Shown: positions 41,866-50,655 of the stretch, in pieces
Position numbering within the stretch: position 1 is the first letter of the stretch
Layout of the letters: the number at the start of each line of letters is the position of its first letter
Source of the DNA: an uncultured Nitrospira sp.
Lineage (GTDB): Bacteria > Nitrospirota > Nitrospiria > Nitrospirales > Nitrospiraceae
Assembly (NCBI GenBank): GCA_902500755.1
Contig: CABVRV010000016.1
Coordinates: 1 to 54,727, forward strand
Length of the DNA stretch: 54,727 nucleotides
Reading direction: 5' to 3'
Position numbers and translations under genes: made by a program
Notes under the pieces: model-generated
Told to the model about the DNA's origin: nothing
Database searches by the model: none
What the model saw: the letters and a program-made list of their open reading frames with translations, nothing else

Positions 41866-42096
41866 ATGGATATGATGGGACGGGTTGGGTTGGTCGAGAT
41901 TCCAGTCTTGATTGCCCCCGATCAGAAGGTTTGGATGGATCGCATGATTAAGGAAGGGAAAATTGCCATCCCCCCGGGTGGAACTCTGGAAAAAGGCTCG
42001 CTCTATTCGATGTTTATCCGCATGTTGCTCCATAACGCGATGGAGGAACAAAAGCGGCAGGAGGCACTGGAAGCAGAGGACGAAGACGACGAATAG
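41866..42096 (+). CDS. Small conserved hypothetical protein
   Basis: 76 residues starting MDMMGRVGLVEIPVLIAPDQ, with a helical middle and a very acidic tail (ALEAEDEDDE). ATGCTTCACGGAGG upstream gives a ribosome site. No family recognised. It could be a small regulatory or ribosome-associated protein. Confidence 0.6.
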   Translation: MDMMGRVGLVEIPVLIAPDQKVWMDRMIKEGKIAIPPGGTLEKGSLYSMFIRMLLHNAMEEQKRQEALEAEDEDDE

Positions 42097-42152
42097 GGAC
42101 GGAGGCGTGCAGCGTATCTCGCGAAGCACGTGTGAAATTCATGGTACGGTCC

Positions 42153-42195
42153 CTGTATCTAAACAGATACCGTTCGTATCTTCCAAGATACAGTT
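42153..42195. promoter_or_regulatory. Tandem GTATC-N6-GATAC palindromes, copy 2
   Basis: GTATC-TAAACA-GATAC (42155-42170) and GTATC-TTCCAA-GATAC (42176-42191) are both perfect, with centres 21 bases apart. The segment is the better copy of the element at 40240-40282. It lies between two convergent 3' ends, which is odd for an operator; it could be a repeat or act at a distance. Confidence 0.55.
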
Positions 42196-42214
42196 CGAAT
42201 CGCAAGTGATATCG

Positions 42215-43498
42215 CTAGAGTTTCTTGAACGCTGCGTGTGCGGCTCTGATGGTTTTCTCGATATCCTGCGTGCTGTGGGCGGTGGAAAGGAAAGCCGCTT
42301 CAAACTGAGAAGGCGCAAGGTAGACGCCTTGTTCCAGCACGTGATGAAAAAACTGGCCATACCGCTTTGTATCGGATTGTTTCGCCGTATTCCAATCCAC
42401 GACAGGTCCGGATGTAAAGAACGTCGTCAGCATCGACCCGACGCGGGTTTGCGTGACGGGAACCCCTGCCTTTTTTGCCGCCTCGCCGATGCCCTTCGCC
42501 AGGGCTGCTGAACGCTGCTCCAGCTGCTTGTAAATCCCCTTTGTGCGCAACTGCTTGAGTGTAGCCAGCCCTGCAGTAACTGCCAATGGATTCCCGGACA
42601 AAGTCCCAGCCTGATAGACCGGCCCGACCGGCGCAATGAGATCCATGATCTCTTTGCGCCCGCCATACGCGCCAACTGGTAAGCCTCCTCCAATAATCTT
42701 GCCCAGCACGGTGAGGTCCGGCGTGATGCCATAGAGTGCCTGCGCCCCGCCATAATTCACGCGAAACCCGGATATCACTTCATCGAAGATCAAGAGGATA
42801 TCGTGCTCTGCTGTCAGCTGCCGAAGCGCGGACAAGAATTCAGGTGCGGGAGGCACCACGCCCATATTACCCGCGATCGGTTCCAGGATGACGCAGGCCA
42901 GCTTGTCGCGGTGCGTCGTGATGAGCTGCTGCACTGTACGAATGTCGTTATAGGGGGCAGTCAAGGTATGTTTGACAAAGTCATCCGGCACGCCCGGTGA
43001 ATCGGGAATTCCCAACGTCGCCAATCCAGATCCGGCTTTCGCCAACAAGTAATCACTGTGTCCGTGATAGCACCCCTCAAATTTCATGACGCCGTCGCGT
43101 TTCGTGAATCCTCGGGCGACACGGATTGCACTCATGGCGGCTTCGGTCCCGGAACTGACCAACCGAATCTTTTCCATGGAGGGAAAGGCGTTCCGAATTT
43201 CTCTGGCTAGCGACACCTCCAGTTCCGTGGGCGCGCCGTAACTTGTCCCTTGTCCCGCCGCTTTCTTAATCGACGCGATCACCACGGAATGCGCATGGCC
43301 TAAGATCATCGGCCCCCACGACAGCACGTAATCGATGTAAGCGTTGCGATCCACGTCGTAAAGCCGTGATCCTTTGGCCCTGGCAATAAAGCGTGGTTGC
43401 CCGCCGACCGAGCGGAAGGCTCGGACGGGACTGTTGACGCCTCCAGGTATGAGCTGTTGAGCCTCGGTGAAGAGTTTCGCAGAGCGGGACGTTTTCAT
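42215..43498 (-). CDS. hemL: Glutamate-1-semialdehyde 2,1-aminomutase
   Basis: 427 residues, PLP-dependent, converts glutamate-1-semialdehyde to 5-aminolevulinate for tetrapyrrole synthesis. [18 protein letters not shown] at the start, [43 protein letters not shown], and [15 protein letters not shown] with the PLP Lys. End [15 protein letters not shown], matches. Start ATG at 43498; the longer reading has no similarity. Confidence 0.96.
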   Translation of the reverse strand: MKTSRSAKLFTEAQQLIPGGVNSPVRAFRSVGGQPRFIARAKGSRLYDVDRNAYIDYVLSWGPMILGHAHSVVIASIKKAAGQGTSYGAPTELEVSLAREIRNAFPSMEKIRLVSSGTEAAMSAIRVARGFTKRDGVMKFEGCYHGHSDYLLAKAGSGLATLGIPDSPGVPDDFVKHTLTAPYNDIRTVQQLITTHRDKLACVILEPIAGNMGVVPPAPEFLSALRQLTAEHDILLIFDEVISGFRVNYGGAQALYGITPDLTVLGKIIGGGLPVGAYGGRKEIMDLIAPVGPVYQAGTLSGNPLAVTAGLATLKQLRTKGIYKQLEQRSAALAKGIGEAAKKAGVPVTQTRVGSMLTTFFTSGPVVDWNTAKQSDTKRYGQFFHHVLEQGVYLAPSQFEAAFLSTAHSTQDIEKTIRAAHAAFKKL

Positions 43499-43745
43499 AA
43501 CGGGGGCGCACCCTATCATGCAGGACGAGAGCTGGTCAAGAAACACACACGAGAGGAATCAATGCGGAAGCCTCTTGCGGCGGGCAAAAATTGTCGGATG
43601 GGTGACGCTTCTATCAAATTGGATACAGTGAAGGCTAGGGCTCCTCGTCCGCAGGACGAAATTCCCTTTGTTATCTGATCCGTCTATGCGGAGGCGCTGC
43701 GGCGCAATTCTTGCTGTGTGTATCAGTAAAGAAAGAGAGCTGGGT

Positions 43746-44021
43746 ATGAAGGTCATCTGTTCATGGTGCCGCGGAGAAGGTCGGAGCGGGTTCGTGGGCG
43801 AAAAAGCGCCGCTGGATGACCTGAGAGAGACGCATAGCATCTGCATCGAGCATGAGACAGCGGTGCGGGCCCGATGGGCGGCTCGTGGGCCGAGGATGGG
43901 TTTTTATACGGCTCCTACCGGTCATGTCAGGAACCGTGCTTGGCGGACTCGCCGGATTGTGCTCTCCGCCATGCAGCTTGGTGTCGGCCTCAAAGAGTTG
44001 GTTTCAAAGGTCGGCCTGTAA
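43746..44021 (+). CDS. Small cysteine-motif hypothetical protein
   Basis: 91 residues. VICSWCRGEGRSGFVGEKAPLDD and the following THSICIEHE give a Cys-X2-Cys ... His/Cys-X3-His arrangement, a likely zinc knuckle. The C-terminal half is basic. I recall similar short 'CSWC...GEK.PLDD' proteins in environmental bacteria, function unknown. ATG at 43746 preceded by GAGCTGGGT. Confidence 0.65.
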   Translation: MKVICSWCRGEGRSGFVGEKAPLDDLRETHSICIEHETAVRARWAARGPRMGFYTAPTGHVRNRAWRTRRIVLSAMQLGVGLKELVSKVGL

Positions 44022-44041
44022 CGCCTCAAAACTCCTACGAT

Positions 44042-44596
44042 CTATTCTGAATCTTTCGAAGTCTTCGCTGAACGTTTGCGGGCTGGTTTCGCCCTCGGTA
44101 TCTTTCGCCCTTCCAGGAAGAATTCATCTAGTTCCCAGCGTTTCCGCTTCGATTTGTCCTGCTCGGTCACGACGAACACACCATGAAATGGGGCCCGCCG
44201 ACCGTCGGTCGTTTGCCCCTTACTCCACGCTTCGCCGGCGTCGCTGAGGACTTCCAGCAGTGTTTCATACTCGTCTTCATCATCGGGAAGCATGGCGTGT
44301 GCGTCTGTGATGAGGAGGATGTACCCTTTGGCTGGGAGCCATTCGAAATCGGCGAGACACTCTTCTAAGGCATCCCAGTTGTGTCCGAAGTAATCCGGAA
44401 AGTCGAGTGCTCGCGCGAACTCATTGAAGAGGTCCGATACATGACGGCATTTCTTTCCCTGGATGATACGCAACGCAAATCCCGGCGGGGCTTTCACCAA
44501 GGATGTGGCGGAAGCTCCACCAGGTATCACAAGCAAAGTCGACCAGGGAGGAGTCGCATTATTCAGATGTGTGTCAAATGTTGGTTTAAGGGACAT
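44042..44596 (-). CDS. Barstar-like RNase inhibitor
   Basis: About 184 residues. The barstar fold is seen in LFNEFARALDFPDYFGHNWDALEECLADFEWLP, then YILLITDAHAML and a C-terminal DDEDEYETLLEVLSDAGEAW: the acidic Asp/Glu patch that plugs barnase's active site. A long basic tail (KPARKRSAKT) follows. It directly follows the secreted RNase gene, so it is the natural immunity partner. ATG at 44596 is preferred; a TTG at 44626 overlaps the RNase stop (TTGA). Confidence 0.87.
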   Translation of the reverse strand: MSLKPTFDTHLNNATPPWSTLLVIPGGASATSLVKAPPGFALRIIQGKKCRHVSDLFNEFARALDFPDYFGHNWDALEECLADFEWLPAKGYILLITDAHAMLPDDEDEYETLLEVLSDAGEAWSKGQTTDGRRAPFHGVFVVTEQDKSKRKRWELDEFFLEGRKIPRAKPARKRSAKTSKDSE

Positions 44597-44622
44597 GAAG
44601 TACCTGTTGATTTCCCCGCATG

Positions 44623-45054
44623 TCAATTAAGAGGGACGAACGTTCGGTAATGATCCCCTGTGTAATAGGCTTTCCCGGTTCGCTGTTCGATGACGATCCG
44701 TTCGGCGTCACGGCTGCGGCCCCGTATCTTTGGATTGACATCATACTCCCGATAGCGACCTCGTGGAAGGCGCCGTTCTCGATTCTGGAACTCACGCCCG
44801 CCGACATAGCCAGGAAGAGGCGAGCCGTCTCGCTCTTCCAATCGCTGATGGAGGTCGTAGGCTTTCTGTGGAGCGGTTCTGAGCGAAGGACGAGCGTCGA
44901 TTGGGTCCAATGGGGTGAGGATGGAGTTGCCAGGAAAGGGAGCGACGCTACTCTCGGCATCGGCTGCTGAGATGAAAGAGCCTATGCTGTTCGCACACAG
45001 CAGCGCGATGAGAAGCGCGGCAAGTGGCGTCCATCGCCGAGGCTGAGTGGACAT
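44623..45054 (-). CDS. Secreted barnase/RNase Sa-like ribonuclease
   Basis: 143 residues. Signal peptide (LAALLIALLCANSIGSFISAADA), then a microbial guanyl-specific RNase domain: LPGYVGGREFQNRERRLPRGRYREYDVNP (in two parts), RDAERIVIEQRTGKAYYTGDHYRTF. Catalytic Glu in FREYD/REYDV and the His in TGDHYRTF are kept. In barnase the same Glu and His act as base and acid. It probably degrades RNA outside the cell; the barstar gene protects the producer's cytoplasm. Confidence 0.87.
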   Translation of the reverse strand: MSTQPRRWTPLAALLIALLCANSIGSFISAADAESSVAPFPGNSILTPLDPIDARPSLRTAPQKAYDLHQRLEERDGSPLPGYVGGREFQNRERRLPRGRYREYDVNPKIRGRSRDAERIVIEQRTGKAYYTGDHYRTFVPLN

Positions 45055-45229
45055 CGGTTCTGGTTCCCCGAATTCCGCACGAAGACGATGAAGAGACCGT
45101 AGCATTCTCTTTTCAGGAAGGTCAAACAACGTGCGGGACCATCACGTTGTTGCCTGGATGTCTCCAGTCCTGTTTGCTAGAATGAGGCGGGTAATGTGGT
45201 CTTTACTACTATAGAGAAGAAGCGAGATC

Positions 45230-45811
45230 TTGTCTGACCTGTGTGGAACATCCTGGGTGCGCGATCGCCTTGCATCCTCTCTTCTTGCCTTGACGGTCCT
45301 CAGCCTGGCCGTCACGTCACATGCACAGGTAAGTCCGAGTGGCTCGCTCAAGCGCTCTCCGGCGGAAGTCGTCAAACGGTACGTGCTTCTTGATCAGAAA
45401 GGTGCTCGCCTGGACGCTCCGTCGTTTGACACCTTGACTCCCTATATCAATTGGAAGGAAGAGCCGGCATGGGGCCGTGTGGTGGTGGTCGAGGAAACCA
45501 GCGTGCCGGAGGATTATCGAAAATGGGACATCCTCAATAATCTGGAAGTGGTCATTCCTGTGACGTTTCATGTCCGGGGCGCAGTGTACCTCGAGAATGC
45601 CACCTTCATTCCTGAAGACACCACGGAAGAGGTTCGGTTCCATGTGAAAGTCGTGGGGAACTACTGGCGCATCGTTTCCCCGATCATTCCTCCTCACGTG
45701 GGGTTGAAACGGATGATGAGTTTCGCGCGAGAAGCCGAAGCGAACGAACAAGATAAAGTCCATCGCACCGAACTGGTATCCCTCATCGACTCCTTGCGAA
45801 AGGCCAAATAG
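45230..45811 (+). CDS. Exported hypothetical protein
   Basis: 193 residues. Signal peptide (ASSLLALTVLSLAVTSHAQ), then KRSPAEVVKRYVLLDQKGARLDAP and a beta-rich region (VVVVEETSVPEDYRKW, VTFHVRGAVYLENATFIP, VRFHVKVVGNYWRIVSP). It resembles NTF2/SnoaL-like folded periplasmic proteins, but I cannot name a family. TTG start at 45230 is weak; GTG at 45257 is an alternative. It is two bases before the HAD gene, same operon. Confidence 0.7.
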   Translation: MSDLCGTSWVRDRLASSLLALTVLSLAVTSHAQVSPSGSLKRSPAEVVKRYVLLDQKGARLDAPSFDTLTPYINWKEEPAWGRVVVVEETSVPEDYRKWDILNNLEVVIPVTFHVRGAVYLENATFIPEDTTEEVRFHVKVVGNYWRIVSPIIPPHVGLKRMMSFAREAEANEQDKVHRTELVSLIDSLRKAK

Positions 45812-45813
45812 TC

Positions 45814-46461
45814 ATGGCGCAGATTCCGGTAGACTTGCTGATCTTCGACTTGGACGGCACCCTGATCGAGTCCAAGTGGGATATTGCCCATTCTGTGAAC
45901 TTTACACTGGTCGAACTGGGGTTACCCGAGCGCCCCATCGAGGAGATTTTCGGGTTTGTCGGCGACGGGGTGAAACGACTGCTTCGCCTGGCAGTCGGAG
46001 AGGGCAATCAGGTCAGATTCGAAGAAGCCTTAAAGGTATTTCGCGGCCACTATCTCGAACATTGCTTGGACCGGACGACGTTCTACCCGGGCATCGAGCC
46101 GATGCTGCAGCATTTTGCTCACAAAACCAAGGCGATTGCGACCAACAAGTCGATTGAATACACTCGTGTCATTTTAAACGGGTTAGGCCCGAAGCATTTT
46201 GGATACATGGTGGGTGGAGACAATGGCTTTGGACTCAAGCCGGAACCCGGCATGTTATTGCACATTATAGATACACTGGGCGTGCCGAAAGAGCGGACGG
46301 TTCTTATCGGGGATAGCACGAATGACATCAATGGAGGTCATAACGCCGGTATCCGCGTGTGCGCGGTGGGGTATGGGATGGGCAACCGGGAGAAGATGGC
46401 CGCCTGTCAGCCCGATTGGTTCATTGAACATCCACAACAACTCATGGAGCTTTTCATATGA
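45814..46461 (+). CDS. gph: HAD hydrolase, phosphoglycolate phosphatase-like
   Basis: 215 residues. Motif I LLIFDLDGTLIESKWDIAHS, cap region, motif II IATNKS, motif III Lys in GLKPEPGM, and motif IV VLIGDSTNDINGGHNAGIRV. It fits the Gph/PGP branch that removes 2-phosphoglycolate; other small phosphates are possible. The stop overlaps the start of the M16 gene (ATGA). Confidence 0.88.
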   Translation: MAQIPVDLLIFDLDGTLIESKWDIAHSVNFTLVELGLPERPIEEIFGFVGDGVKRLLRLAVGEGNQVRFEEALKVFRGHYLEHCLDRTTFYPGIEPMLQHFAHKTKAIATNKSIEYTRVILNGLGPKHFGYMVGGDNGFGLKPEPGMLLHIIDTLGVPKERTVLIGDSTNDINGGHNAGIRVCAVGYGMGNREKMAACQPDWFIEHPQQLMELFI

Positions 46462-48083
46462 CCGATCGTAAATGGTGCCGAGTGAAAAGCCGGGTCGGCC
46501 AGAGGACGGCAGGAGAAGCCATCGGCTGTACGGTTCTTGCTGTTTGCGCGCTCGTGATGGTGACATTCCACTCAATCAACCACTCGTATGCATCAAGTTC
46601 GAGTCTGGCCGAGCGAGTGATCGAACACCGACTTGCGAATGGGCTGACGGTTCTCATGGTCGAACGACATGAGACACCCATCGTGTCGATCAATATCACC
46701 TTTGCGGTAGGCGGGATCAACGAGCAAGTCGGCCAAACCGGCATCGCACATCTCTATGAGCATATGGCGTTCAAAGGCACCCGCATGATCGGCACAACGA
46801 ACTACGAGGAGGAGAAGCCGATCTTGGACGAACTGGCACTCGTTGGAACCGAGCTCGATCAACGCCAGCGCGATTTCGATGCAAACACTGCAAGCGCAAC
46901 GGACGAAGCGCGCGCGACGATCGAGTCACTTCGAAAGCGTTTTACGGACCTCCAGGCCCAGGCAGCTGAGTATGTCGTCGGCAACGAAATGGCGCTGTTG
47001 TATCAACGTCATGGCGGCGTTGGGCTCAATGCTTCGACGGGGAAAGACCTGACTCGCTACATGATCAGTTTCCCATCGAATCGATTGCCTTTGTGGGCGG
47101 CGATCGAATCAGATCGAATGGCCCATCCTGTCTTGCGTGAGTTCTATAAGGAGCGAGGGGTTGTGATGGAAGAACGGCGCCTGCGCAACGACGACAGTCC
47201 GAACGGTCTGTTATTTGAGACGTTCACATCGGCGGCATTCCGCGCCCATGGCTATGGCATTCCGACGATCGGCTGGGGATCCGATATCCTGTCGCTGTCA
47301 CCAGCCGACACGGAAACCTTCTTCAAGATCCACTATGGCCCAAATCGCGCCACCATCGCCCTGGTCGGCGATATCAACCCAAGGGAAGTCATTACGTTGA
47401 TCGAACAGACCTTCGGGAACATTCCGGCTGCGCCGCCGCCTCCATCGTTGGTGACGGTCGAGCCGGAGCAGCGCGGTGAGCGGCGAGTCGAGGTCGAATT
47501 TGACGCGGAGCCGGCAATTGTCATCGGGTATCACAAACCGACATTGGGACATCCCGATGACGATGTCTTTGACGTGATCGATGCCGTGCTGAGCGAAGGG
47601 CTCACGTCTCGCCTCCATCAGAAACTGGTCAAGGAAAAGCGTTTGGCGGCTTCGGTCGGATCAGATGCGAGTCATCCGGGAGTTCGGGCGCCGAACCTGT
47701 TTGTCGTCACAGCCACGCCGTTGGCTCCCCATACGACCGCGGAAGTAGAAGCCGCGATCTATGAAGAAATCGAACGGCTGAAGCGGGAACCGGTGTCGCC
47801 CAAGGAGTTGGAGAAGGTGCTCAATAATCTGGATGCGGACTTGGTGCGAGGATTACGCTCGAACAGCGGCTTGGCGTCCCAACTGGCGTTGTATCAGGCG
47901 TTGGCGGGCGATTGGCAATACATCCTGACATCACGGGATAAGATTGCCAAGGTGACGGCTGCCGATGTGCAGCGCGTCGCGACACAGTACTTCACGAAGT
48001 CGAATCGAACCGTTGCCGTCTTGGTGAAAAAAGGGAATGCAAAAGCGGCTGCGGCAACGCCTGTCAGCGGGGTGAGACCATGA
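46458..48083 (+). CDS. M16 zinc peptidase, active subunit
   Basis: 541 residues. Signal peptide or anchor (IGCTVLAVCALVMVTFHSIN), then an M16 domain with the inverted zinc motif HLYEHMAFKG (His-x-x-Glu-His) and a downstream Glu in the Glu-rich helix. A ~60-residue insert (YEEEKPILDELALVGTELDQ, coiled coil) follows the motif. The second half has YGPNRATIALVGDINPREV and LGHPDDDVFDVIDAVLSEG. It overlaps the next gene by ATGA, so two subunits are made together, as in PqqL/YmxG-type M16B pairs. Confidence 0.92.
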   Translation: MTDRKWCRVKSRVGQRTAGEAIGCTVLAVCALVMVTFHSINHSYASSSSLAERVIEHRLANGLTVLMVERHETPIVSINITFAVGGINEQVGQTGIAHLYEHMAFKGTRMIGTTNYEEEKPILDELALVGTELDQRQRDFDANTASATDEARATIESLRKRFTDLQAQAAEYVVGNEMALLYQRHGGVGLNASTGKDLTRYMISFPSNRLPLWAAIESDRMAHPVLREFYKERGVVMEERRLRNDDSPNGLLFETFTSAAFRAHGYGIPTIGWGSDILSLSPADTETFFKIHYGPNRATIALVGDINPREVITLIEQTFGNIPAAPPPPSLVTVEPEQRGERRVEVEFDAEPAIVIGYHKPTLGHPDDDVFDVIDAVLSEGLTSRLHQKLVKEKRLAASVGSDASHPGVRAPNLFVVTATPLAPHTTAEVEAAIYEEIERLKREPVSPKELEKVLNNLDADLVRGLRSNSGLASQLALYQALAGDWQYILTSRDKIAKVTAADVQRVATQYFTKSNRTVAVLVKKGNAKAAAATPVSGVRP

Positions 48084-49552
48084 AGCGGGGAAGGGCGAGC
48101 TGGATAAGTATGAGAAGCGAGGTCGCGAGGCTGCTTGCCGTGGTAGTCCTCCTGCTGGTGTCGGGATCGGTGGCCTATTCGGCCGATCTAGAGGCTGAAG
48201 ATCCAAGAACCATGATGTTTGAGCCGGTTGAATTCTCACCGCCTGAGCCGGAGCGAGTGGTTTTGGACAATGGTCTGGTCGTCTATCTGCTGGAGGACCA
48301 TGAATTGCCATTGGTCACGTTCACCGCCACCATGCGGACTGGGGGTTGGCTCGATCCAGCCGATAAGGTTGGGTTGGCAGCCATGACTGGTGCGGTGATG
48401 CGCACCGGTGGCGGGGGTGGTTTGTCGGCGGAGCAAGTTGATGCGGAGTTGGAGCAGTTTGCGGGCGATGTCCACATCGGGATTGGACGGCAATCAGGTT
48501 CGGCATCCCTGGATGTGTTGAGCAAGGACTTGAATCGGGGATTGGAAATCTTTGCCGGTCTCATTCGATCGCCGGCGTTTGAGCCCGCTCGTCTGGAACT
48601 GGCCAAGTTACAGGCCATCGAGTCGATTCGCCGCCGACAAGATAACCCTGGTTCCATCGTAAGCCGAGAATTTACCAAAGCGCTCTACGGCGCCGAGCAT
48701 CCGACGGCTCGAGAAAGTTCAGTCGATTCAATCAAGCGTCTCACGAGACAGGACCTCGTCGCATTTCATCGCAACACCATTCACCCGAACGGGATGCTTC
48801 TGGGCGTGACCGGCGACTTTACGAAAGACGAGATGCTGGCCTCGCTGCGAAAGACGTTCGGTGACTGGCAAAAGGGCACGGTGCCCGAGCTGAAGATTCC
48901 CGACGTATCGGAATCGGACCGGTCGCAATCTGTAGTGAGGTTCATCAATAAAGACACATCGCAGACGCATCTCCGAGTGGGCCATCTTTCGATCAAGGAG
49001 AGCGATCCCGACTATGTCGCATTAGCCATCGTGAACGACATCCTGGGCGGAAGCTCGTTTCGAAGTCGCCTCTTCAACGACGTGCGGACGAAGCGAGGAC
49101 TGGCCTATTCCGTCGGGAGCCGACTCATGACGGGGATGCACGATCAGGGTGTCTGGCTGATGCGAGCCGAAACCAAGCTCACCTCCACACAGGATGTGAT
49201 CGAGCGGTTTGTGGCGAATATGGAGCGCATGCGCGAAGAACCGGTGACAGACGCCGAACTTGCGGAAGCGAAAGAAGCGTATGTGAATTCGTTCGTCTTC
49301 TCCTTTGCCAGTCCATCGGCCATCGTGAGTCGCTTAATCGAGCTGGAGTACGATGGGTTACCGAAGGACTTTCTTCAGCAGTTGCGCGCACAGGTGATAA
49401 CGCTGACCAAGGAGGATGTCCTCGCGGCGGCCAAGAGACATTTGCATCCCCATCGACTGAGGATCATCGCGGTCGGGTCTGGAGATGCGCTGCCGAAAGC
49501 GTTGTCGGCGTTTGGAGACGTGAAGGAAATCAAGCTCAGCCCGGAGGGGTGA
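48080..49552 (+). CDS. M16 family protein, inactive partner subunit
   Basis: 490 residues. Signal peptide (LLAVVVLLLVSGSVAYSADL), M16 fold VVLDNGLVVYLLEDHELPLV, but the zinc motif is absent: the position reads DKVGLAAMTGAVMRTGGGG, so no zinc ligands. The second domain has the conserved C-terminal arrangement (TFGDWQKGTVPELKIPDVS, SSFRSRLFNDVRTKRGLAYSVGS with the substrate-binding Arg-Tyr pair). It complements the upstream active subunit, as in mitochondrial processing peptidase. Periplasmic. Confidence 0.9.
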   Translation: MKRGRASWISMRSEVARLLAVVVLLLVSGSVAYSADLEAEDPRTMMFEPVEFSPPEPERVVLDNGLVVYLLEDHELPLVTFTATMRTGGWLDPADKVGLAAMTGAVMRTGGGGGLSAEQVDAELEQFAGDVHIGIGRQSGSASLDVLSKDLNRGLEIFAGLIRSPAFEPARLELAKLQAIESIRRRQDNPGSIVSREFTKALYGAEHPTARESSVDSIKRLTRQDLVAFHRNTIHPNGMLLGVTGDFTKDEMLASLRKTFGDWQKGTVPELKIPDVSESDRSQSVVRFINKDTSQTHLRVGHLSIKESDPDYVALAIVNDILGGSSFRSRLFNDVRTKRGLAYSVGSRLMTGMHDQGVWLMRAETKLTSTQDVIERFVANMERMREEPVTDAELAEAKEAYVNSFVFSFASPSAIVSRLIELEYDGLPKDFLQQLRAQVITLTKEDVLAAAKRHLHPHRLRIIAVGSGDALPKALSAFGDVKEIKLSPEG

Positions 49553-49562
49553 CGAGAGGGTA

Positions 49563-49760
49563 GCGTGGCGGGCGAAGCGCGCATTTCGACGTCATCATCA
49601 TGCGTCCAATACGGAGGGCTGTCGAAATCGTTGCTGGCACGGCCGCACGCTCCTCTAAGGCTGCGGCCTTGGGCCGCAATGCCGTCGCGTGCTGAGAGTT
49701 TTGCTGACGAGAACGAATCGCGCGATGACAGTATCTTAACCCGCGCTTCGTCCGCCACGC
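49563..49760. repeat. About 200-bp palindromic element
   Basis: GCGTGGCGGGCGAAGCGCG (49563-49581) pairs with CGCGCTTCGTCCGCCACGC (49742-49760), 18 of 19 bases. A central hairpin GCGGCC-TTG-GGCCGC lies near 49664-49678. No credible ORF. It differs in sequence from the repeats at 21.0 and 35.6 kb. Possibly a MITE or a structured RNA between the M16 operon and the next gene. Confidence 0.65.
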
Positions 49761-49801
49761 ATAGGTTAAGGGAGAAAGAACCCACCGCTGAGGGTTGATT
49801 C

Positions 49802-50644
49802 ATGCCGTTAGAAGACGACTTTTGCGATATTCTGAAGAAAGCGCGCATCGGCCAAGGGCTGTCGGTCGGCGATGTGGCTCGGATCACGGGCTTGCCCGGA
49901 GGTGATATCAGCGCGTTGGAACGAGGCGATCAACCGAGAGACCGTGCGGAAGTGCGCGCGTTGGCCAAGGCCTTGGGCCTGCGCGGTGAGCCGCTCGAAC
50001 AGATTGCGGTCGATAAGTGGGAGCCGGTTTCGCAACGGACGCCGCCGTGGGTGGACATGGTTCAGGGTTCCATCAATGGGTATGGCGTGCAGGGCTACAT
50101 CCTCCATGATGAGGGTGAAGCACTGTTGATCGATACTGCCTATAACGCGCCCGCGATGCTGGAACAGCTCCATCGACGTGGGTTGCGACTGATCGGTGTG
50201 TGCTTGACGCATGGCCACGCGGACCATGCGGACGGGATCAAGCAGATCCTGGGCCATTGCGAGGTCCCGGTGTACCTTGGTCCTGAAGATGAAAGGCTGT
50301 TGGATTGGCGGCCGCGGAGGGATTTGTTGGTGACGCCAGTCGATGAAATGGCGATTCCTGTCGGAAACCGTACGGTCCGATGCATGACGACGCCGGGGCA
50401 TACCCCGGGCGGCATCTGTTATGGTGTCGATGACGAACAGCTGCCGGTCTGTTTCGTCGGGGATACCCTCTTTGCGGGGTCAATCGGTCGGTCCAATCCC
50501 AAGGAGCTGTACTCGATGCATCTCAATTCGGTTCGCGACCGCCTGCTGACCCTTTCCCCAGACTACCGTCTCTTGCCTGGGCATGGGCCTGCCACGACCG
50601 TTGAGGAAGAGCTGGACCATAATCCGTTCGCGAGAATCAGCTGA
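49802..50644 (+). CDS. XRE helix-turn-helix fused to metallo-beta-lactamase hydrolase
   Basis: 280 residues. Residues 1-75 form an XRE-type helix-turn-helix (LKKARIGQGLSVGDVARITG, LPGGDISALERGDQPRDR, LAKALGL); 85-280 form a glyoxalase-II-like metallo-beta-lactamase domain with THGHADHADG, PGHTPGGICY, GDTLFAGSIGR and PGHGPATTVEEE. The metal ligands all seem present. DNA-binding head on a thioesterase/hydrolase body is unusual; it may be a regulator that senses its substrate. The ATG at 49802 follows GAGGGTTGATTC. Confidence 0.88.
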   Translation: MPLEDDFCDILKKARIGQGLSVGDVARITGLPGGDISALERGDQPRDRAEVRALAKALGLRGEPLEQIAVDKWEPVSQRTPPWVDMVQGSINGYGVQGYILHDEGEALLIDTAYNAPAMLEQLHRRGLRLIGVCLTHGHADHADGIKQILGHCEVPVYLGPEDERLLDWRPRRDLLVTPVDEMAIPVGNRTVRCMTTPGHTPGGICYGVDDEQLPVCFVGDTLFAGSIGRSNPKELYSMHLNSVRDRLLTLSPDYRLLPGHGPATTVEEELDHNPFARIS

Positions 50645-50655
50645 GCAGGGATGGC

